Source: Hymenopus coronatus (Eukaryota; Arthropoda; Insecta; Mantodea; Hymenopodidae). Taken from it: a stretch of 64,000 nt of DNA. Under the pieces are notes generated by a model. It saw only the letters and a program-made list of their open reading frames with translations. It was not told the origin of the DNA and did not search any database. The stretch covers positions 29,630,501-29,694,500 of the forward strand of contig CM060883.1 in assembly GCA_030762935.1 (NCBI GenBank). Reading direction: 5' to 3'. Of this stretch, positions 33,175-45,440 are shown piece by piece; position 1 is the stretch's first letter, and each line of letters opens with the position of its first letter. Position numbers and translations under genes: made by a program.

Positions 33175-33304
33175 TTGCTCCCTGTGAATCCCCCCCCGCC
33201 CTCCCTGTATAACCCTTGCCAATAAGGTGCAAGATATTAACATAACAAATTTCCTTACCGTAAACCATCCTTAACATGGCGTATGCCTTTTTTTTTTTTT
33301 TTTT
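33144..33304. repeat. Homopolymer cluster
   Basis: A29 at 33144-33172, a C-rich stretch near 33190, and a T run at about 33289-33304. Likely low-accuracy sequence and assembly region. Confidence 0.8.
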
Positions 33305-33907
33305 AATATTATAACAATTTTGATTAGCATACCATATGTTTGCGACATTTGCATCAATAATAAAATGTGTATCTTGAATTTTGAACAGCCTATGAAATTC
33401 TTTTCATAACAAATTGAGAAATATTGCAAAAACCTGCTCAATTGGGCTGCAATGACCTGCAAAGTCAGAGGGGAAAAGGAAATCTTTCCCTTCCATGGCC
33501 TTACAGCTTATCCACATCCCTATGACTGAGGTGCTACTTAAAATGAATTCTGTGCTTTCTTACAGCTAAATATTTTTTTAGATTTCAGGCATTATCATAG
33601 AAGGTTGCTAACTTTAATCCAACATTGAGGTCATAATCTTCTTTTTTGATATGAACATTTAAAAGAAATTATGCTGTAGGTGTCTCTAAGGTAATTTAAT
33701 CTTTTAATCATTATTTATGGAACATAAAATGGTTTGTGTGGGGTGAGTTGAGAAAAAAAGAACATAGGCCTATGTTCAGTGGCTTCCTGGCCTAAACAAA
33801 CCTACAGAATGCTTTCTAATCTAATCCCTTGTAAACATAAAAAGTTAATTTTTATAAATGTATTCAAAGATAATAATTATCTAATTCTATTATCTGCCTT
33901 ACTATAT

Positions 33908-34120
33908 GTTGGTCTGGATGGCTCAATTGGTTAGGCTTTGGCCTTCCGATCTCAAGATTCAAACCTGGCCCAGACTGATGGTTTTTAAGTGTGCTTAAAA
34001 GCCCCATTCAGCAGATTTACTGACATGTAAAAAACTCCTGCAGGATAAAAATCTGGCACAATGGTTGTGCTGAAATGATCCTGGCAATTGACAGCATCAT
34101 CAACAAATGTTATTATCATT
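33908..34120 (+). repeat. tRNA-derived SINE
   Basis: Box A-like TGGCTCAATTGG and box B-like GATTCAAACCT in the first 60 bp. The body contains ACATGTAAAAAACTCCTGCA and GGATAAAAATCTGGCACAAT, a tail type seen in other invertebrate tRNA-SINEs. Diverged and probably inactive. Confidence 0.7.
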
Positions 34121-34179
34121 GTTATTATTTCTATAATTATTACTGCCATACTATATCTGTTGTAGGCTTTTCCAAACCT

Positions 34180-34360
34180 TTATCTTAAGTTAAAGTTTAT
34201 CCATATTTTTATTTGAGTTAAAGTTTATCCAATGTTTATTTCTGTTAAAGCTTATCCAAACCCTTATCTAAGTTAAAGCTTACCAAATCTCTACCCAAGC
34301 TAAAACTTAACCAAATCTTTACCTGAATTAGAATTTACCCAAACCTTGTTCTGTTAAACT
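34180..34360 (+). repeat. Degenerate minisatellite, period about 28-29 bp
   Basis: About six units of the form AGTTAAAGYTTATCCAAAYY TTAT, e.g. near 34186, 34215, 34244 and 34272, with later units more diverged. Confidence 0.8.
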
Positions 34361-35240
34361 CGCACGTATGTAAAGTAGTTTAATAGTGAATATGCAATAT
34401 ATATATATATAAAAAAAAAGAAAACTTTTTTTCAAAGTAACATTTTTATGAGGCATAAACTTTTGTAGCACCCTCAGTTTACAATTTCAGGCACCACCAG
34501 TGAATTTTAGGGCAGAATTTCTTGCAATCACACAACACTGCTGGATTATTATTAATTGTTTTATTTTTGAATTTCAGAAGGCACTAGGCACAAGTGCATA
34601 CATGTAATTTAATGTCCATATATTATCAACAAATACAGAATAGCTGCGCAGAAAATTGGTATTTTTTGATACAGTGTTAATGGTTTAACACACTGTATAT
34701 GATTTGCAAGCTTTACAAAGATTTCCTCCTGTAAAGCAATATATTGTTACATAAGTTAAACATAGATTTTTCCTTCTTGTATGTCATGGCAATCAGTCCA
34801 TCTCTTTTATTAGAAGATTGCTTGCAAAAATGAGCCAGCCATCAATATGTTTTAAAAATAAAGGCACAACATGCATTGATCTAGTGTAAATAGCTAATTC
34901 CATTTTCTGAATTTTAACTGCAAGGAAATCTATATGGTAAATATTTAAGTGAAAACATGTCACTTTATTTTGTTATTGCAAAACTGGGTTCACCTGACAT
35001 TTCATGCAGCAAGCAGTGCAGCTGGCATGACTATTTAAGATGCTATTTTACTTATGTATTATCTGAATTTGCAAAGGTTGCCCTTTTGTGTTCTGAAAAC
35101 ATGATAGTTATCCCACTTTTGCAAGCACCCATTCAATATTTCCTATTGTGTTTACAAGATTAGTGATCCAGTTCAGACAAAGCTACATTTACACTGTTTG
35201 AATATGTAGCATTGAAAACATTCCAAATGTTTACATCCTT
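34361..35240. other. No identified feature
   Basis: AT-rich. Small (AT)n run near 34400. No supported frame. Confidence 0.4.
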
Positions 35241-35242
35241 TT

Positions 35243-35275
35243 TACTTTCTCTACTCACCTCGGGTAGAGAAAGTA
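35243..35275. repeat. Perfect 12-bp stem hairpin
   Basis: TACTTTCTCTAC, 9-nt loop TCACCTCGG, then GTAGAGAAAGTA. ACTTTCTCTAC also occurs at an R1 end (44476), so two R1 ends may be fused here. Confidence 0.8.
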
Positions 35276-35446
35276 TTACATTTTAATAAACAATTAACAA
35301 GATTTTAATAACAAGGAAACTTAGTACAATAATTAATACAAAGCAACAATGTTTTAAAAGCTGTATGACAGATAAAGAGAATTCTCAGATGACTTAAAAA
35401 CTTAAGTTAGATCTTTTTCTTTAAAGGATTACTCTTCTCTTTGTAG

Positions 35447-35647
35447 GATTATTGCACTGCTTTGGGCCAGAAGCCTCTCAAGGAGGAGCAAACTCTGGAG
35501 TATAGCATGTACAAGATGGATGATCAGCTCGATGAAGAGAAATTAAATATAGTGATGAAAGGGACGACAGAAAAATTCACAGATAAAATTATCCAAGGCA
35601 GCACTCACCCAGCGACCAAAGAAAACCAAGAAAAAATTTATAGTTAG
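35447..35647 (+). CDS. Candidate terminal exon, unrecognised protein
   Basis: Pyrimidine-rich tract and AG acceptor (TTCTCTTTGTAG) open a 66-codon frame: DYCTALGQKPLKEEQTLEYS, MYKMDDQLDEEKLNIVMKGT, then TDKIIQGSTHP and a stop. The composition (acidic/lysine-rich, no low complexity) is unlike nearby chance ORFs. No polyadenylation signal close by. I do not recognise the family, and no upstream exon was matched. Could be the 3' exon of a plus-strand gene lying between METTL6 and here. Confidence 0.3.
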   Translation, partial: DYCTALGQKPLKEEQTLEYSMYKMDDQLDEEKLNIVMKGTTEKFTDKIIQGSTHPATKENQEKIYS

Positions 35648-36009
35648 GTTAGCTGGCCGCAGATTGAGTTCAGGACTTCCTGAATGCCATGGTTTTGCTT
35701 GGCAAAAGTTAGACATATTCTAAAATTCTTATTCAGAACTGATACTCTGACACTTTTCAAAGATACTTATAGGGTAAAGTTTTCCATGCAATTCCTCTCA
35801 TACCAAACAAAACTTTGCATTGAAAAGTTATCATTATTTTTTAAAAAATAGATCTAATGACTTTGATTAAAATATATATATCTGAGATACCAGTATGAAA
35901 AATAAAATACATGTATTATATGTTATGTAAATAGAATGTTATGCTCTCTTTAACATTACCGGATTTTATAAAACTGAGAAACCACATTACATAACAAAAC
36001 AATAAAAAT

Positions 36010-36160
36010 TCTGGCCTTGTAGCTCAATTGGTGGAGCACCTGCCCGCTGTACGAGGGGTCTTGGATTTAATTTCTGGCTAGGGTATAGCGATTTTTCTCT
36101 AGTCCAGAATGTTCCATACCCTCCCCAGAGTCTGGAAGTATGAATGTAAGTGTGAATGTG
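36010..36160 (+). repeat. tRNA-derived SINE
   Basis: Head GGCCTTGTAGCTCAATTGGT with box A, box B-like TTGGATTTAATTTC, then a tail CCCCAGAGTCTGGAAGTATG shared with the SINE at 62578 (CACAGAGCCTGGATGTATG). Not a tRNA gene: the acceptor halves do not pair. Confidence 0.65.
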
Positions 36161-37015
36161 TCTTACTGATAATTAAAATAATAATTACAGATGTATAGAA
36201 ACTTGATGACTGCATTTCACAAATTAACACCATTGCTAATAGGCAATATGTTCCACAGGGAAGTGCTGCCAATAGGACCATGCAGTTAAATTGGAGCATA
36301 AATGGGGGATAAAACAATTAAAATATACACTTTTTTCTAACTTGTTTTAACATTAACTGTTTCTGAAACATTCATTGCTGTGTGTTTAGATTATCTCAGG
36401 TTGAAGTCTACTTTGGTTGTCATTTAGGACCATTTATAAAAATAGGCGATTCTGTTTGGATTTTTTTCCTACGTGAGCTAACTTTTGATATAAAGAGCTA
36501 AATGTTTCTGCATCCTATTCATCAGCAAGTTCATGCTGGGTACTTTGAAAATGCTTCTTCACAAATAGTTTGATCATTAGCATATAACTGGTATTGTGAA
36601 ACGGTAATAATATAAAATGCCATTAATGTTCCATGTCACATTTTTTGTTATATGCTGGTTACTTATACAGAATCCCCAGAGTTCCCCAAGTGATTTTGAG
36701 TCACAGACCATCAGGGAAAAGATCACTGGGTCACCTTGTGAAGGAGAATTTTATGTGGACTGGAACAGTTCTCCTAGGACTATCATCTGTGGTTCGAGGT
36801 TTATCCATACCTGCTGCTACAGTGTTTATTTTTGTTAAAACAGATACAAAAAAAGGGGTATAATTTTTTGATAAGCACAACATGATGTAATGATAAAAGA
36901 GTACAACTTAATTTCTCTACAATCATAATTCTCTTATGTAATAATTAAATGTTTGTTAAAAATGTGTATTTACAGAATGTACTACCTACCTATCACTTCT
37001 TTTCATTTCCAAAAG
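36161..37015. other. No identified gene
   Basis: An overlapping pair of open frames at 36671-36836 follows an acceptor-like ACTTATACAG, but neither frame has a convincing donor or family. Otherwise nothing. Confidence 0.3.
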
Positions 37016-37140
37016 TTGGCAACCCTATCGCTTATCCTGAGAGTAACTCATTGTTTGCTGCCAAGCTTGAAGCAGCTGCAACTGCACATTATATTAATTA
37101 CTGCACCAAACCTTCAATTCTATACTCAGTAACAAAAGAG
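37016..37140 (+). CDS. Candidate internal exon, unrecognised
   Basis: Acceptor CATTTCCAAAAG and donor GAG then GTAGTTTG bound a 125-nt frame: VGNPIAYPESNSLFAAKLEA, AATAHYINYCTKPSILYSVT, KE. Splice sites are acceptable and the composition is protein-like, but no partner exon fits its phase and I know no match. Confidence 0.2.
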
Positions 37141-38070
37141 GTAGTTTGAGTAATGCTAATTTTTTTACAAGTTTTATCAGTTTTTGTTGATTTTAGATAT
37201 AAGAAATACATACCAAACAAATCATTTTGTCATATTATGATACAGTGCACATGTATTCTTTGTATGGTTTTTGATACTAGCATAATAAGTACATCATATA
37301 AAATTCTTTACATAATAGTTTGCAACTTAGCGCTAATTTAATATGACAGTATACACATTTAAAACTCCCATACAAAGAGATATTCAGTATATCTAAAATA
37401 TAGTATGAAGCTATACATTTATTCATTATTACATTACTAGATACATTCACTTTTCGTGAAATGTAATTAAATATGCCTTTACTCACAACAATTTTAGGAG
37501 CATTGAACAATACATTACAAATGATCCTTGGGGTTTTGAAAACACAAACTTACGTTTAATTAAACTCATTTACATAAAACTGGACTGAAAGTCGGAGAAT
37601 TTAGAAAAATTTGCTGCTATAATTTTCAGTGTTTTAGCACATCACTGCTGCATAATGATGATAATCATTAGAGATAAAATGCCTGTCACTGAGGGCTGAA
37701 GATTTTTTTAGTATTTTTCATATCTACTTATGATTCAATTGTCAGCAGGATATGGATACTGATGTGTATCTTTTAATAGGCATGCTTACTGTCCATCTGG
37801 ATTTGACCGGACAGCCCTGGTTTTCTTATACTGTCTTGGGTTTCAAACATAAAAGATTATTGCAATTATGATAAATTTGAAAAATTGTATTTAACTTAAA
37901 CGAAAAGAAATTGAGTAGAAACAAATTGCTGTATATATTGCTAAAGCTGACAACTATAACATTGCAAGTTGCTTTGTTTAGATAAGTTACGGCTGTGTTG
38001 CATTTTCATATTTTGCCAACTGTATTCAGGTAGTATTGCTTGTATAAAAGCATGACCAATATTCAGCAGG
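37141..38070. other. No identified feature
   Basis: AT-rich, short unsupported ORFs. Confidence 0.4.
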
Positions 38071-38073
38071 TGA

Positions 38074-38192
38074 ATTTTTTTTTTAATAGTGTTTAACGCA
38101 ATGGCTGGAGAACCCAGAGAAAACCCATCCCTGCGCCGCTTTGTCCACCATAAATCCCATATGTGGTTGCTTGGGATCGAACCCGGGATCTA
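38074..38192 (-). repeat. SINE fragment, same family as 21321
   Basis: Minus strand: box B region GGTTCGATCCCAAGCAACCA, GGTGGACAAAGCGGCGCAGG, GTTTTCTCTGGGTTCTCCAG, then a deletion of most of the body and GTTAAACACT with a T/A tail. Head with box A missing. Confidence 0.8.
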
Positions 38193-40463
38193 AGTGCGAT
38201 GAAGCAGAGTAGTTCCAAGGTCTTGCATTTCATTAAAAGAAAGAATATTGCAGTGATATACTACTTAAAATCATCCTACATTTGCGATGTTGCTGTGGGA
38301 AAGAAAAGTGTACATTTAATGAAAAACTCCAAAACGGAAACAAGTTTTTGAAAACTGGTGATTGCACAGGCTGCTTTTTCTTTTCTAGATGAATTACATT
38401 TAGCAAAGATACAGTGACCCAGCCTACTCTTGATAAACAGGTCAGCAAATAGTTTATGTTATAATAACAAACAGCTTTGCTTCCTTAGATTACTTCTCGA
38501 GAATACAATGTATAGTTGACTGCAAACTGTTGTGCGCTATGGGTTTATGCCATTGCCAGTGTTTCAACGAGAGATGCTTAGTTATTAATGAACATGACAG
38601 CAATTCAGAAAAAGATGAGGGAGAAATGTCGGAATAGAAGAAATACAAGAAAATTAGGTGTAAGCGTAGTGCAAACAATAACAAAGGTTGAACTGAAATC
38701 GCTGGAAGTGTGATATTTGCTACTGTAGCCCAGAAACATGAGAATAACAATACAATATGTGACTGCCATTCCTGCTTCTGTGTACCAATGTTCAGTAAAG
38801 CTCTCATTTAAAAATGCATTCGTCAAGAACTGGCATGCAACCTGTAACATCATGCTACTTCATCATCAAATATTGCAGCTTGTTCAAAACTATAGATTAC
38901 AGCGCTCCAAAATTTCCTGCTTCTTATATTATCCAATTATATGTAAACATAAATAAGTGGTTATTTGCTTATGTTTAGGAGAGTGTTTATTTTATAATTT
39001 TATGAACTATTCACTCACATGTTACTGGAAAGGGTTTTTTGGCCATGTAAAAATGAACAATATGTTTAATATCGTAATTAGTTATATTTGGGAAATAAAA
39101 AGTGGTATTAATATCCTGCAGCTAATGTTCTGTGTGGCCTGGCTTTCAGTAAAGAAAACAAGCATTTGTCCTGGTTTTGGTCTTCAAAAAATGGTAAGCC
39201 TAACCAAGGCATTACTAATGTATACACTAATTTGCATAAACAGTTGCATAATGTTTCATACAAACAATACAGGCTAGGAAAAGTTATGTTAATGAAACAA
39301 ATCAGATATTTTAGCTTCTCTTTCTATTAGCACAAGTTTTGTGCGCCTGAGTTTAAGTATAGCTTTACATGTTCAAAATCTGAAAGATCATTTTGGGAAT
39401 CCCTACATCACACCTTTTTTATCTCAGTTAAAAATGTTAATGATATTGGCCCTGATAACTATTAGCTATGATTGTTACTTAGAAACTAAAAACAAGCAAT
39501 GAAAAATTATGTCTTTTTCCTTTTGTTAGTTAAAGAAAGAGCACAAAAAGGAACTAAATCAAGACATACAACAGTTTATACACATATTTCTGACATCACA
39601 GCTTCAATGCTCAGCAGCAAGTAATTTTAAAATGTAACAATTTTACTGTGAAAGACTACCCACTTATTTGTGTAACAGATTGGTGGAACTAATGATTGTT
39701 TCATTATAACAGCTATTTTCAAACTAAGACATAGCAAAGCCAAAAAGGTTGATACTAATTCTTTAAGTACCTTAAAATTTTACCAAAAATATACAAAATG
39801 GTTTAGATGAGTATAATCACTCATTTATCATGCATTTAAAAACAACAAATCATTTTTCTATTCACAAAATATTGTAAACCATTCATACTATTCTTGAAAG
39901 AACCTAGGGAACGTAAGTGGGAGTTTTGTGACAATCTCAAATATGTTGTTAAATTTATGGCCTGTTGTAGCTTAATTTGGCGCTTTCAGCTAATTTCATA
40001 AATATAGTTTTGCACAATCTTTAAATACTTCTGAGCATAGCGTAGTAGTACACATTAGAATTAATTGTTAATATAGTTTTTCTCAAAATGTCTCTGAATG
40101 TTTCATTATTTAAAATGCTCTAAGCATTGTATTTTTAGTCAATTAATTTTGTCAGTAAAATTCATGATTGATTACTAAAGGTACTCATTTGCTCATATTT
40201 TAAGAGCATAATTATTTTAATTTTTATTAAATATTCTCATAACTTGACATATACAGCATTTTTCAGAACATGATGGCCCTGCCCCACCTTTCTTCCAAAG
40301 TCAGCCTGTCTTTAAAGGTTGCAGTTAAGGGATTTATGGGTGGAAACCAACTTTCGCTCTTGCTAAGTCTTCCACTTACTGATCCCTTTACTGAGGTGTG
40401 ATTCTGGGCTTGCAAGCAATGTTTCCAGGAAACAGATTTTACTACGTTGGCTCTCACCCCTAG
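38193..40463. other. No identified feature
   Basis: Several 60-106-residue ORFs (e.g. 38957-39277) without domains, splice context or similarity. No repeats recognised. Confidence 0.35.
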
Positions 40464-41931
40464 TACAGGTTTACCTTTTGTTTGTTAATGGTTATTGCCT
40501 AGTGGTAGGGGTAGCGGTCCTGTTTGAGGACCATCATGTTTTGGAGAAAACTACACAGAGGTGATTTCTGACTGAAAATGGAGGACAAAAGTTTATATCA
40601 CCTGTGTTCGAAAATGTGTAGTTTCCACGGCAATGAGACTGATGGCAGTGCAAGTTTTTGTGTTGCAGATACTGGGATTTAAGCAACATAGAAGCAAAAT
40701 GGTTCAGTACTCATTCCAGGAACAAGCCAAGATGATATTTGTGAATGGCCATGCAGATGGAAAAAGTCGAGAGGCAATATGGATGTACCCAGCATGGACC
40801 CTGAAAGGCAGCATTAACCACAATCACACAATAAATACTTAGGCTTTCACAGTCGCATTGTCACCTTCATTGCTGGCCTACAAGCCTGACTACCATATAC
40901 AATCAAATTCGCACCACACAATATTTGGAGCCATTTTTCGACATTTGTGTCAGCATGAGTCCTTTGAGACAGATGAATGTTCAGGGTGATTGCATACACC
41001 AATATGTAGGATTATGTTCTCCATGATATTGAAAACAACCCTGGTACAAGCTCCAGGCAATTGACCTGGTGTAAGCCAAAGGACAGTTATCTTTATCCTA
41101 CATGACAACCGCTATTATTTGTATCATCTCCATCTGTACATGGTTTATCAATGGTGGGTTTTCCTTCATGGGAAAAATTCTGTTACTGGTTTATGCAACA
41201 GGACAGCACCACCAAGCACCAATATGGGATGTTCTTCAGTCCGTTTCACCAATGAAGAGAGATGGCATTATTAACTTGCATAATTGTCATCTGTAGGATA
41301 CAGAAAATCCTTATGGATAATTGAAACATCTTATCAGCAGTGGTTCAGTATCAATTTTGAGCAGGGATCGTTGGGGCTGCCTACTTGGACCAGTTTCCAC
41401 AACATCTGAATGAAGAAACAGTCTGGACTCTCAGCAAAACACTTTGCATCCATTGCTGAAGAATGTGCCTTTGACAATATGAAAGTTAATGAGGCTGCAG
41501 TACAGTGGAGCACCAGCTCACTTCTGTTCATCAATGTTCATCGATACTTCAACATCTTATCCAGGCATTGGATAGGGCATGAAGGCCCTGTTGCATGGCC
41601 TGCTCAATCATTGGACTTAAACACCCTGGATTTTTACTTGTGGCAGATCTGAATAGCTTGCTCAGATGTAGCCTGCGACAATATTTAGACACTGCCTGGA
41701 ATATTCGAGTGACTGAGGCAATCCAAGTTGCAATGCATTGCATCCCATAGAGACCACTTTGAACATATGTTGTGTCATGGATGGCATTCAGGCCATGCAT
41801 TGTGCACCAAGGCTCTTTGTTTGTGAAAACTGTACATTTCTGGACACAAGGTGATGTGAATTTTTGTACTATATTTCCAGTCAGGAATCATCCCCTGAAG
41901 TTTGTTATTGACTAAAAGCTCACCCTGCATA
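40464..41931 (+). mobile_element. IS630/Tc1-type DNA transposon with long TIRs
   Basis: The ends are long imperfect inverted repeats. Left, about 40464-40630, includes GTGATTTCTGACTGAAAATG and TTTATATCACCTGTGTTCG; right, about 41931-41832 reversed, gives GATGATTCCTGACTGGAAAT and TTCACATCACCTTGTGTCC. Outer bases TACAGG and TACAGGG-like (right reads TGCAGGG). Encloses one transposase relic. About 1.47 kb. Confidence 0.75.
40700..41770 (+). pseudogene. DUF4817-type transposase relic
   Basis: Begins MVQYSFQEQAKMIFVNGHAD with the helix-turn-helix. Then scattered blocks: FTNEERWHY near 41255 (catalytic Asp replaced in this reading), LWDTENPLWIIETSYQQWF-like, then 41410-41650 with AAVQWSTSSLLF and HWIGHEGPVAWPAQSLDLNT and LDFYLWQI, corresponding to the WPPRSPDLxPxDFxLW C-terminal catalytic block of the family (Pro to Gln and Pro to Thr changes). 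Many stops and shifts; dead. Confidence 0.75.
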
Positions 41932-43550
41932 CAACGGGGCAAAAAATGAAAAGCTCCATCTTTGGAGCTGGATGTAATAATGCACTATTTTGACATAAAG
42001 AGCATTCATTATAACTTATAAAAATTAATAGAAGTACAATATTTTTTTAAATAAATACACAGAGCTCTTAACATTTTGTATATACATTACCATTTGTAAT
42101 AAGAATTTAAGACACTCAAATGAAAAGGTTTTTCCACAGGTGCATTGCCTTAAAAGTGCTCTTTTGACTATTAACACTATTTTTTAACTTTATACTCCAA
42201 ATTAGGCTTACTCATCGTAATACATTTTACAGAGAGAAAATATTTCTTCATCAATTCTTCTAACACCAGTTTTCAAATACCATTCATTCATGCACATACA
42301 CACACACATTAACAATGATTGTTTTTATCTTTTTCAACCTTTAAGAGCTGCAGAATAGTAGCAAATATACATGTGTTGACCTTATTTTTAACATGCTGAC
42401 TGTGGTTATACCTTATTTAAGGCGTGCTATTTTGTATATATAAAAACGTATGTATTCAATGTGGGCGAGTCTATATTTTGCATCCACAATTATAATCGCC
42501 TAATTCTATGTATTTTTAAAAGAGTGATGCTGCCCTTGGTTGAGGTTCTTGTAAAGGAACTGAAAATGAGGATATTGCATTTAACTCAAATATTTAAAAA
42601 AAAAACTCAATATATATAATACATAAAATATATACACATACATACACTCAACTTTCTATGCTGTTGCTCTAACAACTGAACTATTACAACGTTAAATTTC
42701 CCATTAGACTTTAAGATTGTGGTTCAAATCCTGGTTAAATAACTGAAATTTTCAGCTTGATTTTTTTGGCCTACACATGGCTTATATCAGTAATTGATAT
42801 ATCGTCAACTTTGAAACTGGCAGACTTAAATGCACTGCCTAGCATATATACAACTGCATATTAAGAGATTATTTTATGAATACTTGATGTACTTTATTGT
42901 TGTTTTTAGTATTATACTGGCTTTTAACAATAAAATACAAACATTTTTAGCTATTCTTTATCATGAATATATTTATATATTTCAATAATATTGTAATTTT
43001 TTTAAAATAAAAAGCAAACTCCAAGTAATTTCATGTATCCTATCATTATCCATGCATGTCATCACCAGTTATTTTAAGTGGGCTCTCCCCATCCTTTACC
43101 ACAAATACATTTGACTGCAGTTGCTGGGATTAGAACTCGTGCTATTTGGCTTTGAGTGGATGACCAGTGCATTTCGTGTTGCCTTAATGATCATGGCTAT
43201 TCCAATTACTTACGTTAAGGCGCCTGTGACAGGGGATAAAAGCAGTTTAGGAATTAAAGTAAGGTTGCATTATGCAGCAAAATGATTAGTGCCAATTTGT
43301 GAGATTGCAAGTTGCTATTGGGATATGTAATCTCGAAATGAATTTGTGAATGCCTTGTGGTTTGTTGGGAAATTTGACATGATGGCATGCTGCCATGGTC
43401 GCTCAAGGGAAAGCTGAAGATCCATGGTTTGAATCCCAACTATGGCATTAAATTTTTAGTCTGATTATACATTTTCAATTGCAAAGTAGAAACACACATT
43501 ATCAACCTAAAGAAAAAAGTAAAAATGAAGTTGTGAGTATACACTAGCAA
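41932..43550. other. No identified gene
   Basis: AT-rich. Decayed tRNA-like heads may exist near 42715 and 43385 (GGTTTGAATCCCAACTATGG, box B-like), the latter resembling two tandem copies near 56945-57035. Confidence 0.35.
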
Positions 43551-43558
43551 TGTTTATA

Positions 43559-44128
43559 CAGAGTGTCTGTAAAGTCATGGAATACCTCTGACCAGTGACA
43601 GGAAATCAACAAAATAAGATAGAAATGTGAAATCTGCACCAAATTAAAGGAAAACTCTCCAAGTTTCCATAGTATGATGTAGTCTTGTATACTTGCAATT
43701 GTCAAGCACATGCACGCACAGATTTTTAGCTTATGTAGCTCTCTCATATAACCTCTACAGAGTAGTCACCACTGACAGTCTACCAGAATGGAGTTTGTCT
43801 AACAAACTGCCGGTATCCTTCAACTGCTTATCCCATAGGGTAATGTTATTTCTATGTGATGGCGCTTCATTATACACATGACCATGTTCATGTTGCACTT
43901 TTGTGATGGATTTAAATCTGGCAAGCCTCACTGTACTGCCCACATCTCGACAGGTGAGCTGATCCACTGTTGTGCAGTTTGTGGTGTTCATCATCTACAC
44001 GCTTGCACATCATACTACAGAAACTTGGAGAGTTTTTCTTTAATTTGATGTAAATTTCACATTTCTATCTTGGTTTGTTGATTTCCTGTGACCGGTCAAA
44101 AGTGCACCATGACTTTACGGACACACTG
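43559..44128 (-). mobile_element. 570-bp mini-transposon with about 130-bp TIRs
   Basis: The left end CAGAGTGTCTGTAAAGTCAT and the right end reversed CAGTGTGTCCGTAAAGTCAT continue as inverted repeats for about 130 bp (shared ACAGGAAATCAACAAA, GATAGAAATGTGAAAT, AAAACTCTCCAAGTTTC, GTATGATGT). Flanked by TA at 43557-43558 and 44129-44130. The middle carries the transposase N-terminus described next. Confidence 0.9.
43755..43994 (-). pseudogene. Transposase N-terminal HTH domain only
   Basis: 79 codons: VRLARFKSITKVQHEHGHVY, NEAPSHRNNITLWDKQLKDT, GSLLDKLHSGRLSV. This is the first helix-turn-helix of the DUF4817 transposases (FKSVTxVQREFRRVY...I..WYxQFKETG.L...GRP). The catalytic domain has been deleted: the frame ends inside the mini-element, right where the other TIR begins. 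Open but incomplete, so not a transposase by itself. Confidence 0.75.
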
Positions 44129-44469
44129 TATATGATATATGGCTTTCAGCACATAGATTCTGTATGCAGCAACCTAGTGATTTTTTTTTCAAAATGAGCA
44201 TAAAATATAATTACTTACACTTACCCAATATTTAAATTAATGAATAAGTATAATGCCAAAAATATTTAATTTTACAGTAAGTTTTAAACTTTGTTAATTC
44301 TTTGAGTGCCAAGTTTGGATGTGAGCCGATGCAATTTGACCATGTAAATTGTCAACATCAGATCTGATCTGATCCACTTAAAAAAGTTTGTTTTTACTTT
44401 CAAATAATTGATTCATGCAATAGATGCCCTAGCTAATCTATGATATTTAAACTGTGTATTGGTAGCAAT

Positions 44470-45440
44470 ATTACTTTCTCTACACATACAATGTACATAG
44501 TGTATAAATGAAGTATTGTATTCTGCCCAAAAATGTATTACCGAAATTTCACCAGAAATATATGTTTTGAGGTCCCTGAGTCCAAAAAAAAAAGGAGCCC
44601 TTTTTAAGTAAAACTTGAATACCATGTTTGATATTTAACAGACACATACACGGACGGACCTTTTTATCTTCCAAGGATGTGACATGAAAATTTTCAAGAA
44701 AATCCCCCAAACTTCCCTTTACATGGAATAATTTTGAAAATTTTGTTTTTATCAAAAATGGCTATAACGATTTTGATTAAAATACTGTATATTAAAGCTA
44801 TTTACATCATAAATAAAATGTATATCTTAAACTTTTTGGGAATAGCTTCTAAAGACCTGTTCATTCTGAATGAATTTGGTTAAATTTGCATAACTGGTAA
44901 GCCATAAGGGATATACAAAAACTGTAGATCTTGTTAAAACTCACAATTCATGTCATATATATTTTTGTTGCACGGTTGATTGACCGTTTCTGAGATATTC
45001 CTTGTGATTGGTTTCAATTTTAAAATGCTTATACTTTTCTCAGACAGGAAGTGTGTGCTTTTCTGTTATTCTACTCCTGGCCAAGGAAAGCAACAAATTT
45101 CAATGACAATCACATAACGAAAGTTTTTTAAAACATTTGAAAATCACAACTAATATAAATTATGACACTACTTACAGTGAAGGCATATCTAATTAATAAG
45201 TGAAGTGAAGCGTGAGTAAATTTAACCCTTTTATTAATCTGACTATCACTTTAGCATAGCACATTCCTTTAGTTCCCTTCTACTAATAAGGAACTAAGTA
45301 ATAAGAACATTCTGTTAATGCTTATCTGGATTCGCATGGTGTAGAAAGAAGAATAATCTTTTGTAAAAAGTTTGTTTGCAGAACAGTTAGAGCCATGTGA
45401 GTGTAACACAAGATTTTTCCTGTTTATTTCAGTTTAATTT
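44470..45440 (-). repeat. R1 repeat, longest minus-strand copy
   Basis: About 970 bp from ACTTTCTCTACACATACAAT (distal end) through TATATGTTTTGAGGTCCCTG, CTTCCAAGGATGTGACATGA, GATCTTGTTAAAACTCACAA, TTCCTTGTGATTGGTTTCAA, TTCCCTTCTACTAATAAGGA, to TGTGAGTGTAACACAAGATT. Good reference copy for the family. No ORF spans it. Confidence 0.75.

Noticed and set aside
36012..36085. Possible tRNA gene
   Set aside because: Boxes A and B are present but the acceptor stem does not pair, and the tail matches another SINE at 62578.
36671..36860. Two overlapping open frames after an acceptor-like AG, one with a transmembrane-like stretch
   Set aside because: Neither has a donor compatible with the 37016 exon phase, and no family is recognised.
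38957..39277. 106-residue ORF
   Set aside because: No domain, no splice context, hydrophobic AT-rich composition expected by chance.
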